This document shows, one piece after another, positions 31,994-40,735 of a stretch of DNA of 64,000 nt. Source of the stretch: JAEUJM01 sp041908445 (lineage in GTDB: Bacteria > Actinomycetota > Acidimicrobiia > Acidimicrobiales > DATDAH01); NCBI GenBank assembly GCA_041908445.1, contig JAYRFK010000036.1, positions 81,401 through 145,400 on the forward strand, written 5' to 3'. Within the stretch, counting starts at the first letter, position 1. Every line of letters begins with the position of its first letter. The position numbers and the translations under genes were made by a program. The notes below the pieces were generated by a model. It worked only from the letters and a program-made list of their open reading frames with translations, was not told where the DNA came from and did not search any database.

Positions 31994-32872
31994 TCAGAAG
32001 GCCTCCCGCCGGTGGGGCGGCGGGGGCGGCCCTTCGCCCGGTGGCGCAGACGGCGGCGGCGGGTACGAGTCGCCGGCGGCCTGCGGATAGGCGGGCGGTG
32101 GCGGTGCCGGCGCCGCGGGCGGCGGCACCGGGAGCGGCACGACCTCGGCCAGCGGCTCGTGGCCGTCGATGGTCAGGGTGCCGTCACCGAAGAGGACGAC
32201 CGGAGGCCAGTGGGTCCAGGGGGTCGCGGCCAGCAGGGCCAGGACCGTCACGGCCGAGGCGATGGCCACGACGATCGGGCCGACGCCGCGGGTGAACCCG
32301 TCCTGCAGCGGCATGACCAGGCCGTACAGGCCTGCGGTGGCGGTCAGCGCCGTGCCCACGATGAGCCGGACCTTGGCGCTCGATCCGGCGAGGCCGGCGT
32401 AGCCCTTCGCCCGGAGCTCCGCGCGTGCGTGCGCCCGCTCGCCACGCGCCGCCCAACGCACGGTCACCATCTTGCCCTGCGCCTTGCGCATCGGTTGGGC
32501 CAGACCCTGGCTCAACCCGCTGAGCACGACCGCGGCGGCGATCAGGAGACCGACGACCAGCAACGGTGGCGTCATCCACTCGGCGCTGCTGAAGGTCGCG
32601 GTCTCGCTCGCCCGGTACTGCCAGGTCAGCAGGTGCAGGGTCGACTCGCTCGGGATCGTCGTGCCGCCGCGCAACATCACTGACGTCCCGAGGCTGATGA
32701 TGGCCCAGAACGCGGCCACCCCGGTCGCGGCGGCGGCGAGGCCGACGAAGAACTGTTCGCGGGCCCGGAGGGCCACACCCCGCCAGGTGCGCACCGGCGG
32801 CGGGGCCGCGGGGGCGCCGCGGTAGGGCAGGGGAGCCTGCGGGCTCGGACCGACGGTCAGCGGCTGTGCCAT
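31994..32872 (-). CDS. Four-helix membrane protein with proline-rich tail
   Basis: A 292-residue membrane protein I do not recognise. After a Pro-rich N-terminus there are hydrophobic helices at about 50-70 (FFVGLAAAATGVAAFWAII), 110-130 (LLVVGLLIAAAVVLSGL), 185-205 and 215-235 (VGPIVVAIASAVTVLALLA), with a basic loop between the second and third. The last ~70 residues are Pro-rich (VPLPVPPPAAPAPPPP...), probably cytoplasmic and disordered. AGGAGGTG six bases before the ATG at 32872 supports the start. Function unknown. Confidence 0.7.
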   Translation of the reverse strand: MAQPLTVGPSPQAPLPYRGAPAAPPPVRTWRGVALRAREQFFVGLAAAATGVAAFWAIISLGTSVMLRGGTTIPSESTLHLLTWQYRASETATFSSAEWMTPPLLVVGLLIAAAVVLSGLSQGLAQPMRKAQGKMVTVRWAARGERAHARAELRAKGYAGLAGSSAKVRLIVGTALTATAGLYGLVMPLQDGFTRGVGPIVVAIASAVTVLALLAATPWTHWPPVVLFGDGTLTIDGHEPLAEVVPLPVPPPAAPAPPPPAYPQAAGDSYPPPPSAPPGEGPPPPPHRREAF

Positions 32873-33037
32873 GACGACACCTCCTGTTTCGTGCTGCACC
32901 CTCACCGTGCGCTCGCGTGCGTCGAGGCGACAGGGTCGAACGGCCCGTCGCCGCGCGGTGCCGCGCCGCTCCGCTCGGTCGAGGACGGCGGCGGGAACCC
33001 GCCGTCGAGGGGGGTCGTGCGTGGGTACCGTGCCGCC

Positions 33038-35074
33038 ATGGCCGCGACCACGGCGCTCGGCACCTGTCACCACGACTGCCCGGACTCCTGCGGTTGGGTC
33101 GCGACCGTGGACGAGGGGCGGGTGGTGTCGCTCCGGGGCAACCCCGACCACCCCTACTCCCGCGGCGAGCTGTGCCCGAAGGTGAGCCGGTTCGTCCACC
33201 GGGTCTACGCCCCCGACCGGCTGTTGCACCCGTTGATCCGCACCGGCGCGAAGGGCGGCGGTCCCGAGTCGTTCCGCCGGGCGAGCTGGGACGAGGCCCT
33301 CGCCCTCGTGGCCGACCGCGTGGGCGCCCTCATCGACGAGCACGGCGGCGAGACCGTGCTGACCAACTACTCGGCGGGCACCCAGGGCCTCATCCAGATG
33401 AGCTGCCTCGACCGGCCCTTCTTCGCGGGCCTGGGTGCGTCCCGCACCGTCGGGTCCGTGTGCGGCGCGGTCGCCGGCGCCGGCTTCGCCGCCACCTACG
33501 GCACGGGCCGCTGCGCCGACCCGATGACCCTGGTGCACGCCGAGCTCGTCATTCTCTGGGGCACGAACACCCGACTGACCAACCGGCACCTCTGGCCGGT
33601 GGTCGAGGAGGCCCGGGAGCGCGGCGCCCGCATCGTGGTCGTCGACCCGATGCGCACCGTCACCGCCGAGGCCGCGGACTGGTTCGTGCAACCGCTACCG
33701 GGCACCGACACCGCGCTCGTGCTCGGGATGCTCCACGTGCTGCTCCGCGACGACCTCGTCGACCACGACTACGTCGAGCGGTACACCACCGGGTTCGCCG
33801 GGCTGGCCGCGCAGGCCGCCGGCTGGACACCCGAGCGGGCCGGCGCCGCCACCGGCCTCGACCCGGCCGAGGTCGAGGCCCTCGCCCGCGCCTACGGCGA
33901 GGCCCGGCCGGCGTTCATCCGCACCCTCATCGGGGCCGAGCACCACGAGCACGGCGCCCGCTTCTTCCGGGCCCTCGGCTGCCTGCCCCTCGTCACCGGC
34001 TCGTGGCGCCACCTCGGTGGCGGGTTGGCGCGGTCCACCGCCCAGTGGAACGACGGCACGGTCGACGACGCCGTGTTCGACGCGCCGCAGCCGACCCGGA
34101 GCTTCCCGGCGGGCCGTCTCGGCGCCGCGCTCACCGAGGGCCACCCCGACGGCGGCCCGCCCGTGCACGCGCTCTTCGTCTGGTGCAGCAACCCCGTCCT
34201 GTCGCTCCCCAACGCCGGCGCCATCCGGCGGGGCCTCGCACGCGACGACCTCTTCACCGTGGTCAGCGAGCAGTTCCTCACCGACACCGCCCGGTACGCC
34301 GACGTGGTCTTCCCCGCCGCCACCCAGCTTGAGCAGCTCGACGTGGTGCCGGCGTGGGGCCACCTGCACCTCGGCTGGAACGAGCCCGCCATCGAGCCGC
34401 CGGGCGAGGCCGTGCCCAACACCGAGCTGTGGCGACGGCTGGCCGGCGCCTTCGGCCTCGACGACCCCCGCTTCGCCCTCGACGACGAGGCCCTCATCCG
34501 CCTGGCGCTCACCGGGGTCGACGTCGACGAGCTGCGCCGGCGGGGCTTCCTGCGCCTCCCGCACCCCGAGCCGCTCACGCCCTACGTCGAGGGCGGCTTC
34601 CCCACCCCCTCCGGCAAGGCCGAGCTGTGGGCCGGCGACCTCGACGACAGCGCCGCCCGGGTGCCCGACCACCTCGTCGCCGACGAGGGGCCGGCGCCGG
34701 TGGCGGGGGAGGGTGGGCGGCATCCGCTCTCGCTGCTCACGCCCAAGGTCCACCAGCGCTTCTTGAACACGACCTACTCGCACCACCACGGCGAGCGCGA
34801 GGGCGGCGGGCCCTGGGTCGAGCTCGACCCCGCCGACGCGGATGCCCGCGGCCTGGCCGACGGCGACCTCGCCCGGGTGGCCAACGACCGGGGCCACCTG
34901 GACCTGCCCGTCCGCTTCAGCGAGCGCCTGCGGCCGGGTGTCGCCCTCGTCCCGTGGGGCTGGTGGGGCGACGACCGCGCCGCCAACCTCCTCACCAGCG
35001 ACCGCCCCACGGACTGGGGCGACGGCGTCGCCTACCTCGACACCCGCGTCGAGGTCACCCCCGTCCCGACCTGA
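33038..35074 (+). CDS. Molybdopterin-dependent oxidoreductase (DMSO reductase family)
   Basis: A 678-residue molybdo/tungsto-bis-pterin enzyme. An N-terminal [4Fe-4S] motif is present (CHHDCPDSCG, later LCPKVSRFV), then the pterin-binding folds with TNYSAGTQGLIQ, LVILWGTNTRLTN, VVVDPMRT and LPGTDTALVLGML, and a C-terminal dinucleotide-binding domain (LLTPKVHQRFLNTTYSHH, PWGWWGD). There is no Tat signal, so it is cytoplasmic. The residue that would ligate Mo is not obvious. Uncharacterised homologues are simply called molybdopterin oxidoreductases; formate dehydrogenase or thiosulfate/DMSO-type activity cannot be assigned. ATG 33038 has TACCGT (33026-33031) six bases upstream, a leaderless pattern. 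Confidence 0.88.
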   Translation: MAATTALGTCHHDCPDSCGWVATVDEGRVVSLRGNPDHPYSRGELCPKVSRFVHRVYAPDRLLHPLIRTGAKGGGPESFRRASWDEALALVADRVGALIDEHGGETVLTNYSAGTQGLIQMSCLDRPFFAGLGASRTVGSVCGAVAGAGFAATYGTGRCADPMTLVHAELVILWGTNTRLTNRHLWPVVEEARERGARIVVVDPMRTVTAEAADWFVQPLPGTDTALVLGMLHVLLRDDLVDHDYVERYTTGFAGLAAQAAGWTPERAGAATGLDPAEVEALARAYGEARPAFIRTLIGAEHHEHGARFFRALGCLPLVTGSWRHLGGGLARSTAQWNDGTVDDAVFDAPQPTRSFPAGRLGAALTEGHPDGGPPVHALFVWCSNPVLSLPNAGAIRRGLARDDLFTVVSEQFLTDTARYADVVFPAATQLEQLDVVPAWGHLHLGWNEPAIEPPGEAVPNTELWRRLAGAFGLDDPRFALDDEALIRLALTGVDVDELRRRGFLRLPHPEPLTPYVEGGFPTPSGKAELWAGDLDDSAARVPDHLVADEGPAPVAGEGGRHPLSLLTPKVHQRFLNTTYSHHHGEREGGGPWVELDPADADARGLADGDLARVANDRGHLDLPVRFSERLRPGVALVPWGWWGDDRAANLLTSDRPTDWGDGVAYLDTRVEVTPVPT

Positions 35075-35075
35075 T

Positions 35076-35093
35076 CCTCGAGTTCGCCCGAGG
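35076..35093. terminator. Short hairpin between convergent genes
   Basis: CCTCG (35076-35080) and CGAGG (35089-35093) flank an 8-nt loop in the 22-bp gap between convergent stops. Short, no T tract; weak evidence. Confidence 0.3.
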
Positions 35094-35096
35094 AGG

Positions 35097-36302
35097 TCAG
35101 CCGGCGGTCGTCGTGGTGGCGCCGCCGTCGAGCGCCGAGGGGTCGCCGCAGTCGCCGGTGCAGGTCACGTCGGGGACGTCCTCGCCGTCGGCGTAGGCCG
35201 TGAGCCAGTCGAGGAACGACGTGCCGTCCACCTCGAGGGTGTACAGCGCCGGCGTGCCGAGGATGGTGTGGTCCGTGCCGGGGGCCAGGTAGCTGGCCAC
35301 GTCGACGCCGCCCTCCTCGATGTAGGCCTCGTTGCCCTGGATCGTGGACTTCAGGTCGTCGCCGGCGAACCCGGCCAACTCCGAGAAGCTCGACTGCACG
35401 TCGTCGTAGGCGGTGTCGTAGCGGGCGAAGCGCACGTCGGGGGCGTGGGCGCCGGCCTGCACGAAGAGGTCGGTGACCCCCCAGTCCTCGGGCGTGAGGC
35501 CCTCGTTCTCGGGCCAGTCCGGGACGTTGGCGAACGTCCCCCACAGCGAGCCGATGGCGGCGTTGATCGCGGGGCTGCTCGGGTAGGCGCCCGAGGCGTC
35601 GGAGAGGACGGTGACCCGAGCGTCGGGCAGGTCGTCGGCGACCAGGGCGCCGAACATCGGCGCGGGCACGCCGCCGGCGCTCGACCCGGTGACGAACACC
35701 TCCTGGGCGCCACCGAACTCCTCGAGCAGGGTGTCGTAGGCGGCGCTGGCGTTCACGAACCCCTTGTGGCTGACCGTGACGTCGTCGGAGTACTCGTTGA
35801 CGTTGTCGCCGAGGTGCAGGTCGCCGGTGCAGTACGGCACGTAGACGAACGACCAGTCCCGGAAGGGGTTGTCGGGGTCGTTCAGGTCGAACACACCGCT
35901 GGGCTCACGCGTGTCGGAGCCGGTCACCTCGAGGCCCGACGCCACCTGGGTGTAGCTGTCGCTGCCCTCGGCGCACATGTCGGCCGAGAAGCAGGCGCCG
36001 CCGCCCTGGAAGTAGAGGACGACCTTGTCGGGGTCGGCGGTGCGGGTCCAGTAGGAGTAGGGGTCGCCGTGGGCGCACTCGCACTCCGGCGGCGCCTCGT
36101 GCTGGACCCACTCGGTCTGCGGATCGACCGGGGCGGCGGCCTCGGCCGTCGTGGCGTCGGTCGTCGCGGCGGTGGTCGCGGTGGTGTCGGCCCCCGCGTC
36201 CTCCGAGCCCGAGTCGCTGCTGCACGCGGCGGCGCCGACCACGAGGGCGAGGGCGCCGGCGAGGACCACGGCGCGGCGGAGAAGTGGCCGTCCCCCTGTC
36301 AT
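35097..36302 (-). CDS. Pectinacetylesterase-family lipoprotein hydrolase
   Basis: A 401-residue exported lipoprotein: RRAVVLAGALALVVGAAAC ends in the lipobox Cys (about residue 27), followed by a Ser/Thr/Ala-rich linker. The hydrolase part resembles pectin acetylesterase/Notum proteins: VVLYFQGGGACFSADMC (oxyanion GGGACF), VYVPYCTGDLHLG, the nucleophile in VTGSSAGG (about residue 200) and the catalytic His in GTDHTILG. Several Cys may form disulfides outside the cell. Natural substrate is unknown; pectin is unlikely in most habitats, and lipid or glycan esters are possible. TAGGGT seven bases before the ATG (minus strand) suggests a leaderless start. Confidence 0.85.
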   Translation of the reverse strand: MTGGRPLLRRAVVLAGALALVVGAAACSSDSGSEDAGADTTATTAATTDATTAEAAAPVDPQTEWVQHEAPPECECAHGDPYSYWTRTADPDKVVLYFQGGGACFSADMCAEGSDSYTQVASGLEVTGSDTREPSGVFDLNDPDNPFRDWSFVYVPYCTGDLHLGDNVNEYSDDVTVSHKGFVNASAAYDTLLEEFGGAQEVFVTGSSAGGVPAPMFGALVADDLPDARVTVLSDASGAYPSSPAINAAIGSLWGTFANVPDWPENEGLTPEDWGVTDLFVQAGAHAPDVRFARYDTAYDDVQSSFSELAGFAGDDLKSTIQGNEAYIEEGGVDVASYLAPGTDHTILGTPALYTLEVDGTSFLDWLTAYADGEDVPDVTCTGDCGDPSALDGGATTTTAG

Positions 36303-36360
36303 GGCGCCGACCCTACTGGCAGACTCGGCGGCGACCGCCTCGGATTGGCCGGAGGACCCG

Positions 36361-37104
36361 ATGCCCGACGCCGCCCCCCACGACCGCTTCGAGCGGGACC
36401 TGGCCTGGACCCGCTACGCCCACGACGAGCTGCTCGCGGCGCTCGACCGCCTGCCCGACCGGGACTTCGCGGGGCCGTCGCTCCTGCCGGGCTGGACCCG
36501 AGCCCACGTCGCCGCCCACCTGGCCCACAACGCCGAGGGCCTGGGGCGGCTCGCGACCTGGGCGGCGACCGGCGTCGAGACGCCGATGTACCCGTCGGCC
36601 GAGTCGCGGGCGGCGGAGATCGAGGCCACCGCGGCCCACCGCCCGGCCGACATCCGCGAGAAGGTGGCGGCGGCGTCGACCCACCTCGTGCTCCGGCTCG
36701 ACGAGCTGCCCGTGGCCGCCCGGGGCACCGAGGTGCAGAGCCTGCTCCCGCCACGCTTCCCAGCGGCCCTGTTGCCGTGGCAGCGCGTGCGCGAGGTCTG
36801 GGTGCACCTGGTCGACCTGGCCGCGGACGAGGGGTTCTCGGCGATCCCCGACGAGGTCGCCGGGGCGCTGCTGGACGAGGCCGCCGAGCGCTCCATCCTG
36901 CGCGGCGTCGAGCCCGCCGTCGCGCTCGTCGACGACGGCGGCACCTGGTGGCAGCTCGGCGAGGGTCTCGCCGCCACCACCCTCACCGGCACCCGACCGG
37001 CCTTGTTGGGCTGGTTGACCGGCCGCGGCGACCCCGATGCCGTCGTGGCGACGGGGCCCGACGACGCCGCCGTCGAGGTGCCGGCGGCGCCCCTCTGGCC
37101 TTGA
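36361..37104 (+). CDS. Maleylpyruvate isomerase family mycothiol-dependent enzyme
   Basis: A 247-residue protein of the DinB-like MDMPI family. The N-terminal four-helix bundle carries the metal/thiol-site residues: LPGWTRAHVAAHLAHNAEGLGR (His near residue 52) and LPWQRVREVWVHLVDL (Glu and His near 148-151). A C-terminal alpha/beta domain follows (GGTWWQLGEG). Members use mycothiol as cofactor for isomerisation or other thiol-transfer reactions, which supports mycothiol being made in this organism. The exact substrate is unknown. GGAGG at 36351-36355 fixes ATG 36361; the upstream in-frame extension lacks support. Confidence 0.85.
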   Translation: MPDAAPHDRFERDLAWTRYAHDELLAALDRLPDRDFAGPSLLPGWTRAHVAAHLAHNAEGLGRLATWAATGVETPMYPSAESRAAEIEATAAHRPADIREKVAAASTHLVLRLDELPVAARGTEVQSLLPPRFPAALLPWQRVREVWVHLVDLAADEGFSAIPDEVAGALLDEAAERSILRGVEPAVALVDDGGTWWQLGEGLAATTLTGTRPALLGWLTGRGDPDAVVATGPDDAAVEVPAAPLWP

Positions 37105-37137
37105 CCCGCCCTCGGCCCCGGACGGCGCTGCCGCTGC

Positions 37138-37313
37138 GCTGACTCCAACTCGGCGCAGCCAACCGTACGGCGTGCGGCGCGATGCGCTCGGTTCAACCTG
37201 GCGCAGCTGTGCAGGCGGACGGCAGCCGACCGGTCGCCACGCCGCTGACTTCAACTCGGCGCAACCAACCGCATGACGTGCGGCGCGATGCGCTCGGTCC
37301 AACCTGGCGCAGC
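37138..37313. repeat. Two imperfect 70-bp direct repeats in an intergenic spacer
   Basis: Units at 37138-37207 and 37244-37313 (106-bp period) begin GCTGACTYCAACTCGGCGCA and end in CCAACCTGGCGCAGC or TCAACCTGGCGCAGC. They differ at six positions, all transitions (C/T or G/A). Each unit also contains short inverted segments (AACCG...CGGTY). They fill much of the 272-bp gap between the mycothiol-dependent enzyme and the convergent hypothetical gene. No ORF of quality is present there. Confidence 0.8.
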
Positions 37314-37376
37314 CGTCTCGGCTGGCGGCGGCGGAGTCGGGCGCCGAGGCACCGACCCCATCCCGGCGGACACGGC

Positions 37377-38075
37377 TCAGGGCTGGTCGCCGGTGGGGCG
37401 CTCGCCGGCGAAGGCCTCGACGCACGAGTACGTGAAGTCCGCCTCCTCGTAGTACAGCCGCCCGCCGCACGTGCCGCCGTAGAACCGGAGTTCCGACCTC
37501 GTGTCGAAGAGGTCGTCGCAGGCGCCGAGCTCGCCGTCGTGGCAGGCGGTGGCCAGGTCCACGATGGCAGGGTCGGCCTCGGCGGCCACGTCCTCCGGCG
37601 GCGGCGGAACGGAGGGAACCAGCACGACGTCGTGCTCGCCGCAGTCGGCGCCGAGGCCGGCGGCGCGCACCTCGATCACCACCGTGACCGCGTTCTGGCG
37701 CTGGCTGAAGGCCTCCTGGTCGTCGTCGCGCGCCTGGAAGAGGTGGGCGTACTCGGCCACACCGTCCACCAGGGCCTGGGCCATGGCCTCCTGCCCGGCC
37801 GGTGGCGGGAGCGCGGCCAGGTCGGCGGCAACCTGGCGCATCGCCACGGCCCCCTCCTGGCTGCTCTGCTCGTAGCCGGTGGTCTCGGCCGCCTCGACCG
37901 CGCCGTTGCACAGCGCCGCCACCCGCGCCGAGTACTCGGCGGCGTCGAGGGGCGGGTCGGTGTCGTTGACCGGCGGCCCGCCCTGGTCCTGCCCGGCGCC
38001 GACGACGAACACGAGCGCCACCGCGCCGACGAGGAGCCCGATCGTCGCCCAGACCGCCGCGGTGTGCCGTCCCAT
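37377..38075 (-). CDS. Membrane-anchored hypothetical protein
   Basis: A 232-residue protein with one N-terminal membrane anchor (AAVWATIGLLVGAVALVFVVG) and an extracytoplasmic part with several Cys (LCNGAV, DCGEH, TACHDGELGACDD, TCGG, SCVEAF), probably forming disulfides. The C-terminal DPAIVDLATACHDGELGACDDLFDTRSELRFYG resembles small secreted 'DxLxxxS..YGxTCG' domains seen in actinobacterial membrane proteins, function unknown. TAGCGT seven bases before the ATG on the minus strand indicates a leaderless start. Divergent from the PNPOx-like gene. Confidence 0.72.
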   Translation of the reverse strand: MGRHTAAVWATIGLLVGAVALVFVVGAGQDQGGPPVNDTDPPLDAAEYSARVAALCNGAVEAAETTGYEQSSQEGAVAMRQVAADLAALPPPAGQEAMAQALVDGVAEYAHLFQARDDDQEAFSQRQNAVTVVIEVRAAGLGADCGEHDVVLVPSVPPPPEDVAAEADPAIVDLATACHDGELGACDDLFDTRSELRFYGGTCGGRLYYEEADFTYSCVEAFAGERPTGDQP

Positions 38076-38148
38076 CCCCCGGACGCTACGCGCGGACTAC
38101 CGTCGCCGCGCGGCGCGAGCGGCGCCGACGGACAGGGGGAGGCAGGTC

Positions 38149-38598
38149 GTGGCCCAGGTGAAGATCACCATGTCGGAGGCGGAGCGCCAGGAGTTCCTCG
38201 CCGGCCTGCACATCGGTGTGGTCAGCATCAACGAGCCCGGTCGGGGTCCGCTCGCGGTGCCGGTCTGGTACGACTACGCGCCCGGCGGCGAGGTGTCGTT
38301 CATCACGCCGGCCGAGTCGAAGAAGGCGGGCCTGCTGAGCGTCGGCGACCGCATGAGCCTCTGCGCCCAGGACGAGGCCCTGCCCCCGAAGTACGTCGCG
38401 GTCGAGGGCGAGGTCACCGAGATCCGGCCGGCGACGGTCGAGGGCGACGTCACCGCCATGGCCGTGCGCTACCTCGGTGAGGAGATCGGCGCGATCTACG
38501 TGGCGAGCTCCCGGGAGGAGGACCCCCGCGACGAGATCGTCGTGACCTTCCGCCCCGACCGCTGGTTCAGCGCCGACTTCGCCAAGCGGATGGGCTGA
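38149..38598 (+). CDS. Pyridoxamine 5'-phosphate oxidase family protein
   Basis: A 149-residue split-barrel flavin-binding protein: VKITMSEAERQEFLAGLHIGVVS, then VPVWYDYAPGGEVSFITPAES (strand pair typical of PPOX folds) and VAVEGEVTEI. Family members bind FMN, F420 or heme; which one applies is not visible. GGGGGAGG upstream of GTG 38149 acts as ribosome-binding site. Followed after 10 bp by a DUF2510 membrane protein, perhaps in one transcript. Confidence 0.8.
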   Translation: MAQVKITMSEAERQEFLAGLHIGVVSINEPGRGPLAVPVWYDYAPGGEVSFITPAESKKAGLLSVGDRMSLCAQDEALPPKYVAVEGEVTEIRPATVEGDVTAMAVRYLGEEIGAIYVASSREEDPRDEIVVTFRPDRWFSADFAKRMG

Positions 38599-38608
38599 AG
38601 GCCGCCAC

Positions 38609-38959
38609 GTGAGCACCCTGGTCGGGGGCGGCTTCGGGTTCGCGTTCTTCGGCTTCTTCTTCGCCCTCGCCATCGGCGCCAACGTGCTGTGGATCCTCAC
38701 CCTGGTCGAGGTCGCCCGGATGCCGGACTCCCAGTACCGGGCCGCCCGCACGGACAAGACCACCTGGATCATCCTCGTGGCCCTCACCGGGATCATCGGC
38801 GTGATCATCTGGTGGGCGGGCAAGCGCCGCGAGGTGCGTGAGGCGGTGCCCTTCGTACCCCTGCCGGCGCCCGGCTGGTACCCCGACCCGGTGCGGTCCG
38901 GCGTCGGCCTGCGCTGGTGGGACGGCTTCCGCTGGACCGACCACGAGGCCGCGGCGTGA
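38609..38959 (+). CDS. DUF2510 membrane protein with PLDc-N-like helices
   Basis: A 116-residue protein with two membrane helices (FAFFGFFFALAIGANVLWIL and TTWIILVALTGIIGVIIWW) of the phospholipase-D-nuclease-N-terminal-like type, followed by one C-terminal DUF2510 repeat (APGWYPDPVRSGVGLRWWDG then FRWTDH). DUF2510 is a short Trp-rich actinobacterial module of unknown function. It starts at GTG 38609, just after the PPOX-family gene. Confidence 0.82.
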   Translation: MSTLVGGGFGFAFFGFFFALAIGANVLWILTLVEVARMPDSQYRAARTDKTTWIILVALTGIIGVIIWWAGKRREVREAVPFVPLPAPGWYPDPVRSGVGLRWWDGFRWTDHEAAA

Positions 38960-38993
38960 GCACGCCCGGCCGCGCGGGGCGACCCGTGCCCCG

Positions 38994-39343
38994 TCAGGCC
39001 GCATCCTCGAGCTCGCGGCCGCGGGTCTCGGGGACCAGGGCGACGAGCAGGGCCGCCAGGGTCGGGAGGAACACGATGACGGCCCCGACCGCGAAGCGGT
39101 CACCGGCGTCGGCCACGAGCCCGAAGAGCAGCAGGCCGGTGAAGGCGCCGGCGACGCTCGCCGCCAGCAGCCAACCGGCGACCGCGGCACGGAACGCGGT
39201 CGGGAACAGCTCGGCCTGCAGCGCCCCCATGGCGGGCAGGAAGGCCGCGCCCGTCATCACCGCGGCGAGGTGGCCGGCGACGGCGGCCGGCACCGAGCCG
39301 CTGTAGGTCAGTGCGCCCGCGGTCAGGGGGCAAGATGGGCGTC
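38994..39343 (-). pseudogene. 5'-truncated MFS transporter remnant
   Basis: The frame encodes only the last ~110 residues of a major-facilitator transporter: helices VAGHLAAVMTGAAFLPAMGA, VAGWLLAASVAGAFTGLLLF and VGAVIVFLPTLAALLVALV, ending in the sugar-porter-like PETRGRELED. An in-frame TGA lies just upstream (about 39344), and the divergent gene at 39344 occupies the place where the N-terminal ten helices should be. A GTG at 39293 could start a 99-residue piece, but a functional transporter is impossible. It is best read as a remnant of a deleted gene. Confidence 0.7.
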
Positions 39344-40678
39344 ATGCGGCGCGTGCTGATCCTCGGGGCGGGGGGCCGGGACTTCCACGATTTCAATGTG
39401 GTGTTCCGCGACGACCCCGACGTCGAGGTGGTGGGCTTCACCGCCACCCAGATCCCCGGCATCGCGGGGCGGCGCTACCCCCCGGTGCTCGCCGGACCGC
39501 ACTACCCCGACGGGCTGCCCATCCACGACGAACGCGATCTGGTGGCGCTGATCGGCCGTGAGCGGGTGGACGAGGTCGTGTTCGCCTACTCCGACATCGC
39601 CCACGTCGACGTCATGCACACCGCCTCGAAGGTGCTGGCCGCCGGCGCCGACTTCCGCCTCCTCGGTCCCGCCTCGACCGAGCTGGCCGCCCCCGTCCCC
39701 GTCGTGGCGGTGTGCGCCGTGCGCACGGGGTGCGGCAAGTCGCCCACCAGTCGACGGGTCGGGCAGATCCTGCAGGACGCCGGCCTCCGCGTGGGACTCG
39801 TGCGCCACCCCATGCGCTACGGGGATCTCGAGGCCCAGGCGGTCCAGCGCTTCGCCACCCAGGCCGACATCGACGCGGCCGACCCCACCATCGAGGAGCG
39901 TGAGGAGTACGAGCTCCCGGTGGTCATGGGCATCACCACCTGGGCTGGCGTGGACTACGCCGCCATCCTGGAACGGGCCGCCGCCGAGGCCGATGTCCTC
40001 ATCTGGGACGGCGGCAACAACGACCTGCCCTTCTTCGCACCCGACCTGCTCATCGCCGTGGCCGACGCCCTGCGCCCCGGGCACGAGACCACGTACCACC
40101 CGGGCGAGGCCGTGCTGCGCCGGGCGGACGTCGTGCTCGTGAACAAGGTGGGCGGCGCCGACCCGGCCGTGGTCGAGCGCCTCGTCGCCGACATCACCAC
40201 GGTGAACCCCGGGGCCGCCGTCATGCGGGCCGAGTCGCCGGTGGTGCTCGACCCGGGCCCCGATCTGGCCGGCGCCCGGGTGCTGTGCGTCGAGGACGGA
40301 CCGACCACCACCCACGGTGGCCTGGCCCGTGGTGCCGCCGTCGTGGCGGCGGAGGCCGCCGGTGCCGTCCTGGTCGATGGGCGGGCGTGCGCGGTGGGCG
40401 CCATCGCCGAGACCTACGCCCGCTTCCCCCACCTGGGGCCTGCGGTCCCGGCCATGGGCTACTCACCCGAGCAGGTCCGCGACCTCCAGGCCACCCTCGA
40501 CGCCGCGCCGTGCGACGCCATCGTGTCGGGCACGCCCTTCGCCCTCGACCGCCTCGTCGCCACGCGCCATCCGCTCCGCCGCGCCTCGTACTCGGTCGCC
40601 GAGGTGGGCCACCCGACCCTGGACGAGGTGCTCGCCCCGGTCGTCGCCGCGGCACGGGAGCGTGCGGCGGAGGCCTGA
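39344..40678 (+). CDS. Cyclic 2,3-diphosphoglycerate synthase-like GTPase
   Basis: A 444-residue protein of the cDPGS-like family. The N-terminus has a dinucleotide-type fold (RRVLILGAGGRDFHDFNV), then a P-loop-like GCGKSPTSRRVGQIL (about residues 130-144), DVLIWDGGNNDLPFF, LVNKVGG (guanine-type NKxG) and a C-terminal AVGAIAETYARFPHLGPAVPAMGYS. Archaeal members make cyclic 2,3-diphosphoglycerate; bacterial homologues are common but uncharacterised, so the product here is uncertain. ATG 39344 is chosen over ATG 39335 because CAAGAT (39331-39336) lies seven bases upstream, matching the local leaderless pattern. Confidence 0.82.
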   Translation: MRRVLILGAGGRDFHDFNVVFRDDPDVEVVGFTATQIPGIAGRRYPPVLAGPHYPDGLPIHDERDLVALIGRERVDEVVFAYSDIAHVDVMHTASKVLAAGADFRLLGPASTELAAPVPVVAVCAVRTGCGKSPTSRRVGQILQDAGLRVGLVRHPMRYGDLEAQAVQRFATQADIDAADPTIEEREEYELPVVMGITTWAGVDYAAILERAAAEADVLIWDGGNNDLPFFAPDLLIAVADALRPGHETTYHPGEAVLRRADVVLVNKVGGADPAVVERLVADITTVNPGAAVMRAESPVVLDPGPDLAGARVLCVEDGPTTTHGGLARGAAVVAAEAAGAVLVDGRACAVGAIAETYARFPHLGPAVPAMGYSPEQVRDLQATLDAAPCDAIVSGTPFALDRLVATRHPLRRASYSVAEVGHPTLDEVLAPVVAAARERAAEA

Positions 40679-40735
40679 CCACCGCAATCGGTGTCGGCCA
40701 CCGTTGCCCGACGGTCGGTCGGGCACGATGGTCCG

